Assembly: GCF_000935025.1 (NCBI RefSeq)
Contig: NZ_CP010836.1
Location: 5,007,001-5,071,000 of the forward strand
From: Sphingomonas hengshuiensis
GTDB lineage: Bacteria > Pseudomonadota > Alphaproteobacteria > Sphingomonadales > Sphingomonadaceae
Direction of reading: 5' to 3'
Length of the DNA stretch: 64,000 bases
Positions within the stretch are counted from its first letter, which is position 1. Each line of letters starts with the position of its first letter. The notes beneath the pieces are model-generated. The model was given only the letters and a program-made list of their open reading frames with translations, was not told the origin of the DNA and ran no database searches. Of this stretch, positions 54,246 to 61,715 are shown piece by piece. The translations under genes and the position numbers were made by a program.

Positions 54246-55625
54246 GTGGCTGCGACGCTCTACGACAAATTATGGGATGCGCATGTCGTCGCCGAAGCGG
54301 ACGGCAAGACGTTGCTCTATGTCGATCGCCATTTGCTGCACGAGGTCAGCACGCCGCAATCCTTCGCTTCGCTGCGCGAGGACGGGCTGTCGGTGCGCCG
54401 CCCCGCAACGCAGCTCGCCGTCGCCGATCATTCCATTCCGACGCATGACCGCGCAAAGGGCATAAGCGACCCGCAGGCCGCGGCGCAGATCGCTCTGCTC
54501 GAACGCAATTGCGGCGCGTTCGGTATCGAATATATGCGCGTGGATGGCCCGGACCATGGCATCGTGCATGTCGTGGGGCCGGAGCAAGGCTTCACGCTTC
54601 CCGGCATCACGCTGGTTTGCGGGGACAGCCACAGTTCGACCCATGGCGCTTTCGGGACCCTGGCCTTTGGCATCGGCGCGAGCGAGTGCGGCACCGTCAT
54701 GGCGGCGCAATGCCTGTGGCAGATGCGCGCAAAGACGATGCGGGTGACCTTCCCCGGACAGCTCGCACCGGGGGTATCGGCGAAGGACATGGCGCTGGCG
54801 CTGATCGGACAGATCGGCGCGGCCGGCGCGGTCGGCTATGCCATCGAGTTTGCGGGGGAGGCCGTGCGGGCGCTTTCCATGGAAGGCCGGATGACCCTGT
54901 GCAACATGGCGATCGAAGCGGGATCGCGCACCGGATTGATCGCGCCCGACGAGACGACCTTTGCCTATCTGAAGGGCCGAAAGCGCGCACCGCAGGGCAC
55001 CGATTGGGACCAGGCGCTGGCCTTTTGGCAAACGCTTCAAAGCGATGGAAAGGCGCGGTTCGATTGCGAGATCGAAATCCCGGCCGACGAGATTGCGCCG
55101 CAGGTGACGTTCGGTACGACGCCCGACCATGTCATCGCCGTCGATGGCGCAGTGCCAGCCAACCGCGATGGCCGTCTGACACGAGCGATCGATTATATGG
55201 GACTGGCGGCGGGCGCTCCCGTCGAGGGGCTGGAAATCGATCATGCCTTTATCGGAAGCTGCACCAACGGGCGCATCGAGGATCTGCGGAGCGCCGCAGC
55301 CGTCATCGGGAGGGGGCATGTCCATCCGCGCGTCAGGGCGCTTGTCGTGCCCGGCTCCGCGCGGGTCAAGCAGCAGGCGGAAGCAGAGGGACTGGGCAGG
55401 ATCTTCGTGCAGGCGGGTTTCGAATGGCGCGAGCCGGGGTGCTCGCTGTGCGTCGCGATGAACGATGACCGGCTCCCGCCGGGTGCCCGCTGCGCATCGA
55501 CATCGAACCGGAATTTTGAGGGTCGTCAAGGCATTGGCGCGCGGACGCATTTGATGAGCCCTGCAATGGTTGCCGCCGCCGCCGTCGCGGGGCGCATCGT
55601 CGATGTGCGCGAGTGGCCGCAATGA
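54246..55625 (+). CDS. LeuC-like hydro-lyase large subunit (pair 2)
   Basis: 459 residues from a GTG start behind AGGGGGGGCGATCG. It is closer to orthodox LeuC than pair 1: [72 protein letters not shown], and cluster cysteines in GSCTNGR and GCSLC. It forms an isomerase/hydratase with the next gene. A 3-isopropylmalate dehydratase role is possible, but leuA and leuB are absent and the neighbours are catabolic. Confidence 0.9.
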   Translation: MAATLYDKLWDAHVVAEADGKTLLYVDRHLLHEVSTPQSFASLREDGLSVRRPATQLAVADHSIPTHDRAKGISDPQAAAQIALLERNCGAFGIEYMRVDGPDHGIVHVVGPEQGFTLPGITLVCGDSHSSTHGAFGTLAFGIGASECGTVMAAQCLWQMRAKTMRVTFPGQLAPGVSAKDMALALIGQIGAAGAVGYAIEFAGEAVRALSMEGRMTLCNMAIEAGSRTGLIAPDETTFAYLKGRKRAPQGTDWDQALAFWQTLQSDGKARFDCEIEIPADEIAPQVTFGTTPDHVIAVDGAVPANRDGRLTRAIDYMGLAAGAPVEGLEIDHAFIGSCTNGRIEDLRSAAAVIGRGHVHPRVRALVVPGSARVKQQAEAEGLGRIFVQAGFEWREPGCSLCVAMNDDRLPPGARCASTSNRNFEGRQGIGARTHLMSPAMVAAAAVAGRIVDVREWPQ

Positions 55626-56212
55626 CGCCGCTCGTCAGGGTGGTCGGCCAGGCCATATCGTTGCCCGAACCCGACCTGGATACCGATGTCATTTATCCGG
55701 CGCGCTTTCTGCTGATCACCGAGAAGCAGGGATTGGGGCGCTATGCCTTTCACGACCGCCGAGATATTCCCGGCTTTCCGATACAGGATGGCGCCGCGCG
55801 ACCGATCCTGATCGCCGGACCCAATTTCGGCTGCGGATCGAGCCGCGAGCACGCGCCGTGGGCGCTCGCCGATTATGGATTTCGCGTGATTATCTCGCCT
55901 AGCTTTGGCGAGATTTTCTATTCCAACTGCTTCCGAAACGGGATTCTGCCGATCCGCCTGGGCGAAACGGAGATCGCGCCGTTCCGTCAGGCCGCCTCCG
56001 CCGGCGGAACGATCACCGTTGATCTGGAGCGATGCGAGGTGGGGGCCGGCAACGAAGCGCCGATAGCGTTCGAAATTGCTCCGGATCGGCGTCAGGCATT
56101 GCTGAACGGCTGGAACGATACGATGCGTATCCAGGCGCTGCATGCACGCGATATCGAATCTTTCGAAGACAGGCAGCGGCACGCGGCGCCCTGGCTCTGG
56201 TTGAACGGCTGA
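55622..56212 (+). CDS. LeuD-like hydro-lyase small subunit (pair 2)
   Basis: 196 residues, swivel domain: [34 protein letters not shown] and [49 protein letters not shown]. The substrate loop ([12 protein letters not shown]) resembles LeuD more than the pair-1 partner does. ATGA overlap with its large subunit; last gene of the operon. Confidence 0.9.
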   Translation: MTPLVRVVGQAISLPEPDLDTDVIYPARFLLITEKQGLGRYAFHDRRDIPGFPIQDGAARPILIAGPNFGCGSSREHAPWALADYGFRVIISPSFGEIFYSNCFRNGILPIRLGETEIAPFRQAASAGGTITVDLERCEVGAGNEAPIAFEIAPDRRQALLNGWNDTMRIQALHARDIESFEDRQRHAAPWLWLNG

Positions 56213-56412
56213 ACAAGACGCCTGGCCGGCATTCCCCGCCGCGTCGGGGGTATCCCGAAATGAAGAACTCTCCTCAAGCCCGGCGCTGCCGGTTTCTTTA
56301 TGCGTGTGCTCTGCGAAGGGAGAACCGATCCAAAGAAAAGGCAATGATCGGCGATGCGATCGATCCGCCTAAAAACGGTGATTCACATTCTCAAAGAGTG
56401 GTGCTATGCGGT

Positions 56413-56480
56413 GGAGGTGTCGGGAATCGGACCCGAGAGAGGCACAGGTAGGAATCCGGCCCTCGAACCAGTCCACCCCC
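56413..56480 (-). other. Degenerate tRNA-like element
   Basis: On the minus strand a 7-bp acceptor-like stem (GGGGGTG with CACCTCC, one G-U), a D-arm-like CTGG/CCGG stem, and a T-arm TCGGG-TCCGATT-CCCGA can be drawn, followed by ACC. At 68 bases there is no proper anticodon stem, so it is not a working tRNA. A relic of a tRNA or tmRNA 3' end, as used by integrases, is the likeliest reading. Confidence 0.35.
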
Positions 56481-56497
56481 TACACATGGGCAAAAAG

Positions 56498-56578
56498 GTG
56501 CCCACGCGAGACCGCCAACGCTCCCCGGCCCGGATGCTTAGGCGGTCTCTTCGTATCCCCCGACGCGCCCGTGGGCAC
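56498..56578 (-). ncRNA. Candidate structured RNA/terminator with leader ORF
   Basis: Outer stem GTGCCCACG/CGTGGGCAC and inner stem AGACCGCC/GGCGGTCT nest with unpaired bulges between, followed on the minus strand by CTTTTTG, like a large rho-independent terminator. Just upstream, AGGAGGT precedes an ATG (56613) opening an 11-codon ORF, MFCRLGSCPGV, whose stop overlaps the first base pairs of the stem. This is leader-peptide-like, yet no gene follows on that strand. No known RNA family recognised. Confidence 0.35.
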
Positions 56579-56757
56579 TACACGCCGGGGCAACTACCTA
56601 ACCTGCAAAACATGTTTACCTCCTGTGCTGGTGGAGGCAATGTGTGACTCGGGAAATTGTGCTGCTATGAGTTTCTGGGCACTTCTAGCATGCCATTGAT
56701 TTACCAGATTTTTAATAGGATTCGGAATAGTGTCCAAAATAATGCCTCGCACTGGCA

Positions 56758-57417
56758 CTATTCTTTCACCTTCACCCCAGCCCGGCCTACTCGGGGAAAC
56801 ATGCCGACGCTAAGGCACTTGATGGTCTCTGATTTCACGCCTCCAAATCCCGGCTTGGCGCGTACCGCTTTTGGGATCTTTCGCCCGCGACTGCCTTCGG
56901 CATGTACGACGCGGATCATGGCAATGATCTGATCCTCGCAAGGGTGAGCTAGCGACAAAATGCGTGGCGCTGGAGTGGGATCGAGTTGGCCGTACCGTGT
57001 GGTTATTACGCCATCGAAAAATACCCGCCAATCAGCGCGCTTTATCCACAGAGGGCGGTCCTCCATTTGGCCTTTGGGGAGGTTATCAGTGAGATACAGC
57101 CCGGTACTGATCATCCGGTTTGTCACGGTCACAAACTGATAGTGATCTACCAGATCATCGCTAGAAGCCGTGCGTATCCAGACTGGCAATCTGCGATCCA
57201 TAAGACCGGCGCGTATATAGCGTTGGGCAACATCCTCGCTATTGCAGCGGTGGACCCAGTCCTCGTTGCCCGGTGTAGCTTGCACATGCCGGGATAGCAG
57301 ATTTTCGTCTCCCAATACGGCAGGGCGCTGGGCGAAGGCCTCGGATAGCTCGTGATAGCAATCGTTCAGGCGGTCAGCATCGGCAACTGCTATCCCGAAG
57401 TCTCGCGTATCTCCCAT
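56758..57417 (-). CDS. Hypothetical protein, 219 aa
   Basis: Codon use differs from its neighbours (more A/T-ending codons). It is a soluble protein with HRCNSEDVAQRYIRAGLMDRRLPVWIRTASSDDLVDHYQFV and DRPLWIKRADWRVFFDGVITTRYG, and a very basic C-terminal third (GSRGRKIPKAVRAKPGFGG, FPRVGRAGVKVKE). No known domain. Whether it is still functional is unclear; it stands alone between the structured stretch and the TonB receptor, and could be a remnant of inserted DNA. Confidence 0.5.
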   Translation of the reverse strand: MGDTRDFGIAVADADRLNDCYHELSEAFAQRPAVLGDENLLSRHVQATPGNEDWVHRCNSEDVAQRYIRAGLMDRRLPVWIRTASSDDLVDHYQFVTVTNRMISTGLYLTDNLPKGQMEDRPLWIKRADWRVFFDGVITTRYGQLDPTPAPRILSLAHPCEDQIIAMIRVVHAEGSRGRKIPKAVRAKPGFGGVKSETIKCLSVGMFPRVGRAGVKVKE

Positions 57418-57465
57418 CCCCGCCGCATAGCAAATCTAGCTGGGTACGCGAACTATAATAACGCC

Positions 57466-57495
57466 AAAGAAAAAGGGGCGCCGCGAGGACGCCCC
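57466..57495 (-). terminator. Rho-independent terminator of the TonB receptor gene
   Basis: GGGGCG and CGCCCC form a stem with a 9-base loop, followed on the minus strand by a run rich in U (TTTTTCTTT). It lies about 30 bases beyond the receptor stop codon. Confidence 0.85.
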
Positions 57496-57523
57496 TTCTT
57501 CCGCTGTCCCGTCGGCGGGGACG

Positions 57524-59785
57524 TCAGAAATTGAACCAGAGCTTCCCGGTGAAGCGACGCGGATCGCCGGGGAACAGCGCCAGGAAGTTCGCCGTGATGG
57601 TTTCCTGCTTGGTCAGGTTGGTCACGCCGAACGACGCGCCCCATTTGCCGTCGTCGCGATCATAGGTCAGCGTCAGGTCCACATAATTCTCGATCGGAGC
57701 CCGTGCGGTGTTGAGCAGCGAGATCCAGTAGGGCGAGTTGTGGCGATAGGCCGCCGTCAGGCCCACATCGCCGCCCAGCGCGTCCACGGGTACCTTGTAC
57801 GTGCCCCCGCTGGCGAGCTGGAAGGTCGGCACGCGAACCGGCTCGGTCGTAAGCTGGACCTGAAGGCTGGCAGCCACTCCCGGGGTCAACGTGATCGAGG
57901 TATATTCGCCGTGGTTGAGCGAACCGTTGACGAACAGGTTGAAGTTGCGGTTCACGGCAAGGGCGGTTTCCCATTCCAGGCCATAGGTGCGCAGCGTGCC
58001 GGCGTTGCGGGCGAGGCTGACGATCGTCGTCTCGCCCGGCGGAATGATACCAGAGGTGATCTGGATATCCTTCGTATCGGCAAGATAGCCGGTCAGGTTG
58101 ATGCGCAGACGGCGGTTGAACAGTTCCGACTTCACGCCGCCTTCGTAGGACCAGGTGATTTCGGGGCGGAACGGAAGGACGCGCGCCGGGGTTGCCGCGT
58201 TGCCGTTCCAGCCGCCTGATTTGAAGCCGTTCGTCACGGATGCATAGACCATGACGTTCGGATCGAGCTTGTAATTCACCGCGACGCGCGGGGTGAAGCG
58301 GTTCTGGGTCAGCTTGAGCGGGATGCCCGCGGCGATCGCATCGGCGCTGTCGAAGCCAAAGCCCGGAAAGCGGACCGAGTCGAAAAAGGCGAGTTTCCTC
58401 GTTTCGTGCGTGAAGCGTCCGCCCAAGGTGAAGGTCAGGGCGTTGGTGACACTATAGTCCGCCTGCAGATAGGCGGCCATCGTTTCGACCTTCTGCGCGA
58501 AGTTGCGGTCCTGCAGCAACTTGAATGCGGTAGCGTTCGGATTCGTATCCTGGAAATCCGCCTGGGCTTCCTCATTGTCCTCGTGCAGGTAGAACAGGCC
58601 GGCGGTGTAGTTGAGACGCCCGTCCAGGAGCGTGCTGTTCCATTTGAGCTCGCCGGATACCTGCTCGTTCGTTGAATTATCGGCGATAATATAGCTGTTG
58701 TAGATCGCCGTTCCGTTGGTGTTGTACTGGTTGATCCAGCCCTGCGTCAGGCGGCGCCAGCCGAAGATGCCGGTCAGCGTGCCGCCGTCGGTTTCATAAT
58801 TGGCGTTCGCCGTGACGGCGTAATTCTCCGACAGGGCGCAGAGGCCGGCCTTGCGCGTCAGCAGGACGACGGTGGAGTCGCCTTTGCAGTCCGTTTTCGG
58901 CAGGGTCAGGTTGGTGCGATTCAAGATCGGCGTGGTGGCAGCCTTGTAGCGTTCCGACCGGACAGCGAGGCTGCTCGGCCCAAGGTAGGTACCGGTGTTG
59001 TTGGTATATTCGGCCGCCACATCAAAGGTGAACGCCTCGCTCGCGAGGAAGCGGATATCGCTGCGAATGCCGTAATTGCGCTCGCCGTTCAGAGTCTCCT
59101 TGGTGGCGACATTCTGGAGGTAGCCGTCGTCCTTCACGTAGAAGGCGGAAATCTTGGTCAAGACCTTTTCGGAGAGCGGCACATCGACGATCGCCTTGCC
59201 GGTGATGCGGCCATAGGATCCGGCGGAGAGTTCCCCCTTGAACTTATATTCGTCGCCCGGCTTGCGCATGATGACCGAAATGGCGCCGCCCGTCGTGTTG
59301 CGACCGAACAGCGTGCCCTGCGGCCCGCGCAGGACCTCGACGCGCTCGGTGTCGAAGAAGGCGTAGTTATTGGCGTTCTGGCGAGCGATATAGACGTCGT
59401 CGACATAGGTGCCGACGGGCGGATCGAATGTGGCGACCGATTGGGAGTTGCCCAGCCCGCGCATGTAATAGGCGTTCGCGGATTGCAGGCCGGCATTATG
59501 CGCCGAGATCATCGAAGGGACATATTTCGACACGGAGATGGCGTCGTTCAGGTTGAAGTCGCGGATGGTCATTTCGGTAAACGCCGTGACCGCTATCGGG
59601 ACCTCCTGAAGCTTTTCCGGGCGGCGCTGGGCGGTCACGACAATGTCGGTAAGTCCACCGCTGTCCTGCGCCTCGGCAGGCGCTTGGTTCGCTTCCTGCG
59701 CAAAAGCCATGCCGCTTGTCGCCAGCGCGATCATTGCGGACGCGCCTGCCAAGGCTAGCTTGGCGTTCGAAAACCCAATCATCAT
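57524..59785 (-). CDS. TonB-dependent outer-membrane receptor
   Basis: 753 residues from ATG-ATG preceded by GGAAGGA. Signal peptide at 1 to about 33 (LALAGASAMIALATSGMAFAQ), TonB box DIVVTAQRR, plug domain with VEVLRGPQGTLFGRNTTGGAISV, then a 22-strand barrel ending in KLWFNF with terminal Phe. Sphingomonads use such receptors for many aromatic and carbohydrate substrates, so it probably imports the substrate of the adjacent pathway rather than a siderophore. Its own terminator lies downstream. Confidence 0.95.
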   Translation of the reverse strand: MMIGFSNAKLALAGASAMIALATSGMAFAQEANQAPAEAQDSGGLTDIVVTAQRRPEKLQEVPIAVTAFTEMTIRDFNLNDAISVSKYVPSMISAHNAGLQSANAYYMRGLGNSQSVATFDPPVGTYVDDVYIARQNANNYAFFDTERVEVLRGPQGTLFGRNTTGGAISVIMRKPGDEYKFKGELSAGSYGRITGKAIVDVPLSEKVLTKISAFYVKDDGYLQNVATKETLNGERNYGIRSDIRFLASEAFTFDVAAEYTNNTGTYLGPSSLAVRSERYKAATTPILNRTNLTLPKTDCKGDSTVVLLTRKAGLCALSENYAVTANANYETDGGTLTGIFGWRRLTQGWINQYNTNGTAIYNSYIIADNSTNEQVSGELKWNSTLLDGRLNYTAGLFYLHEDNEEAQADFQDTNPNATAFKLLQDRNFAQKVETMAAYLQADYSVTNALTFTLGGRFTHETRKLAFFDSVRFPGFGFDSADAIAAGIPLKLTQNRFTPRVAVNYKLDPNVMVYASVTNGFKSGGWNGNAATPARVLPFRPEITWSYEGGVKSELFNRRLRINLTGYLADTKDIQITSGIIPPGETTIVSLARNAGTLRTYGLEWETALAVNRNFNLFVNGSLNHGEYTSITLTPGVAASLQVQLTTEPVRVPTFQLASGGTYKVPVDALGGDVGLTAAYRHNSPYWISLLNTARAPIENYVDLTLTYDRDDGKWGASFGVTNLTKQETITANFLALFPGDPRRFTGKLWFNF

Positions 59786-60308
59786 CAGTCCTTCCCCTTG
59801 TGCCGTGCCAAATGGTGAATGGGAGTTTTGCTCCTCTAATTCGCCTGAACCTCCGCCTGCGAAACGGAATGACTGCGTAGTCATAAGCGAGTCTCATTTT
59901 TGACGCAAGGGCTGAATTGTATCTAGCTTATACGAAATGAGCTTTGGCAAACCGCGCTACGATGCTATGTAGCGCGAAGCTGATGAGGCAGAACGGACGG
60001 ATAATCGACGTTTGTTGCGATAAATCAGAGGGTTTGCATTCTGAAGGGGCTCGCATCGCTCCTGTCTGAACCGGGAATATGGCCTTATCTTATGATGATA
60101 AAACAGGCGTGATTCTCTTGGAGCGCGGTCCTGAGCTGGGCCGTCCTTATGTCGCATTTGGCTAAGCGCGCGGCGACCAGCGGGATGATATCGACCGCTC
60201 CATCTTCCAGCAACCCCGTGCTGCATTTCGCGCAACAGGCCTTGCAGGGCATTCCGCAGTTCAGAAGCCACAATTGTTTCGGCCGCTTTTCGGATGGGAG
60301 TTTACTGC
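59786..60308. other. 523-base intergenic stretch before the second MFS gene
   Basis: No supported gene. Near the TonB end, GTAT at 59919 and ATAC at 59930 form a symmetric AT-rich element that could be an operator or promoter for the receptor. The rest contains several short overlapping frames on both strands, among them a Cys-rich 62-codon frame (60085 to 60273, minus), none with good support. It presumably holds the divergent promoters of the receptor and the MFS gene. Confidence 0.55.
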
Positions 60309-61676
60309 ATGACTGAGGGGGCGTCGCCCGCCGCCGCCGGCGGCCACGGCAAAACCGGTGAGATATGGCCCGCGCGGCGTTATGCCTGGTATGTCATCGC
60401 CCTGCTGACGCTGGCCTATGCGCTCGCCATTCTGGACCGGGTGACGATCGCGCTGCTGATCCAGCCGCTGCAAGCCTCGATGCACATCAACGACATGCAG
60501 TTCGGTCTGCTGCAGGGCATGGCGTTTAGCCTGGTCTACAGCGTCCTGGGATTGCCGATCGGATTGTTGTGCGATCGCTGGAAGCGCGTCCCGATCCTGG
60601 TGGCGGGTCTTGCGCTGTGGAGCGTTGCGACGATGGCCTGCGGGCTGGCGCGAAATTATGAGGAATTGTTCGCCTATCGCATGTTGGTTGGGGTCGGCGA
60701 GGCGGTTCTCGTCCCCGTCGCCGCATCGCTGATCGCCGACTATTTTTCCCCCGACATCCGCCCCAAAGCCTATGGTGTGTTCACGACCGGCAGCGCCTTT
60801 GGCGCCGGTGCGGCGCTCATCATGGGCGGACTGTTCCTCGTCTGGTCGAACCATCTGATCGACGATGTGCCCGCACTCTTTGGGGGCATGGAGCCCTGGC
60901 AGGTCGTGTTTATCCTGTGCGGTGCGCCGGGGATCGTTCTGGCGGTCATCGTGATGCTGACCTGCAAGGAGCCCGCACGCAAAGGGGTGGTGAACACGTC
61001 CGAAAGCTTCAGCCTAAGGCCGGTTTTCCATCTGATCGGCAGGCATCCCGGCGCCTTTGGCTGCCTGATGCTGGGGACGGTGCTGAATCTGGTTTGCGTC
61101 TATGCGATCATCGGATGGTTCCCGGCGCTCTTCATCCGCGTGCATGGCTGGGGAGCAGCCGAGACCGGATGGCTGATGGGCTCGGTCGGCGTGCCGATCA
61201 ACATCTTTGCCGCGCTGACCAGCGGCTGGGCCATCGTCTGGCTGAATCGAAAGGGCCATCTGGATGCGCCGATGATCGCGGCGTCCTTCTGCGCCATCGC
61301 GATGGTCGCGTTCGCGGTTCCGGCCAGCCTGGTTTCCTCCGGAACGCTCGCGCTCGTTTTCTATGCCTTGAACGCGGTCTTCGTGAACTGGAACATCTCC
61401 GCCGCCTATTCGGGCCTGTCGCTGATCACGCCCAATGAGATGCGGGGGCAGGTGATGGCATTGCAGACGATCGCACAGGGCCTCATTGCGCTCACGGCGG
61501 GGAACTTCCTCGTGGGCCTCCTCACCGATACGGTGTTCAGGTCGCCCGACGGCATCGCCTATGCGCTGGCGGTCCTGTTCGCGGTTTGCGGGACCGGGTC
61601 GTTCCTGATCCTGATGGCGGGGCGCAAGGCCTTTGTGCGCGCTGCGGCGGAAGCCAATGCGGCGACCGCCGGATAA
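60309..61676 (+). CDS. MFS transporter (spinster/ACS-like)
   Basis: 455 residues, 12 helices. Start at the ATG of MTEGASPAAAG, eight bases after GGGAG; an in-frame ATG 15 bases earlier is less likely. YVIALLTLAYALAILDRVTIALLIQPLQ and LLQGMAFSLVYSVLGLPIGLLCDRWKRVPIL are characteristic of Spns/ACS-type carriers common beside TonB receptors in sphingomonads. It probably takes the substrate across the inner membrane after the receptor brings it into the periplasm. Confidence 0.9.
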   Translation: MTEGASPAAAGGHGKTGEIWPARRYAWYVIALLTLAYALAILDRVTIALLIQPLQASMHINDMQFGLLQGMAFSLVYSVLGLPIGLLCDRWKRVPILVAGLALWSVATMACGLARNYEELFAYRMLVGVGEAVLVPVAASLIADYFSPDIRPKAYGVFTTGSAFGAGAALIMGGLFLVWSNHLIDDVPALFGGMEPWQVVFILCGAPGIVLAVIVMLTCKEPARKGVVNTSESFSLRPVFHLIGRHPGAFGCLMLGTVLNLVCVYAIIGWFPALFIRVHGWGAAETGWLMGSVGVPINIFAALTSGWAIVWLNRKGHLDAPMIAASFCAIAMVAFAVPASLVSSGTLALVFYALNAVFVNWNISAAYSGLSLITPNEMRGQVMALQTIAQGLIALTAGNFLVGLLTDTVFRSPDGIAYALAVLFAVCGTGSFLILMAGRKAFVRAAAEANAATAG

Positions 61677-61715
61677 TCGGGCCTGCGAGGGACTGCCCCG
61701 AAGCCAGTCCGACGT

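Larger units (their letters stand above)
56213..56757. other. 545-base non-coding stretch with RNA-like structures
   Basis: No convincing gene. It is less GC-rich than its surroundings. Contents: a weak CCCCG/CGGGG hairpin at about 56234 to 56249, a tRNA-like element on the minus strand at 56413 to 56480, a long nested hairpin at 56498 to 56578, and an 11-codon ORF with a very strong ribosome site at 56613. The last 100 bases show nothing I recognise. It may be a recombination or integration scar between the imide-type operon and the TonB receptor. Confidence 0.6.

Noticed and set aside
56413..56480. Functional tRNA gene
   Set aside because: Acceptor, D-like and T-arms can be drawn, but the anticodon arm cannot, and the length is 68 bases; reported only as a degenerate tRNA-like element.
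56354..56699. Two overlapping plus-strand frames of 97 codons each
   Set aside because: They run through the inverted repeats and the tRNA-like element; composition is dictated by the palindromes and neither has a plausible start context.
60085..60273. Minus-strand 62-codon Cys-rich frame (CGMPCKACCAKC near the start)
   Set aside because: The cysteine cluster is suggestive of a metal site, but there is no good ribosome site, no match I recognise, and overlapping frames are open on both strands; kept only as a note within the intergenic stretch.
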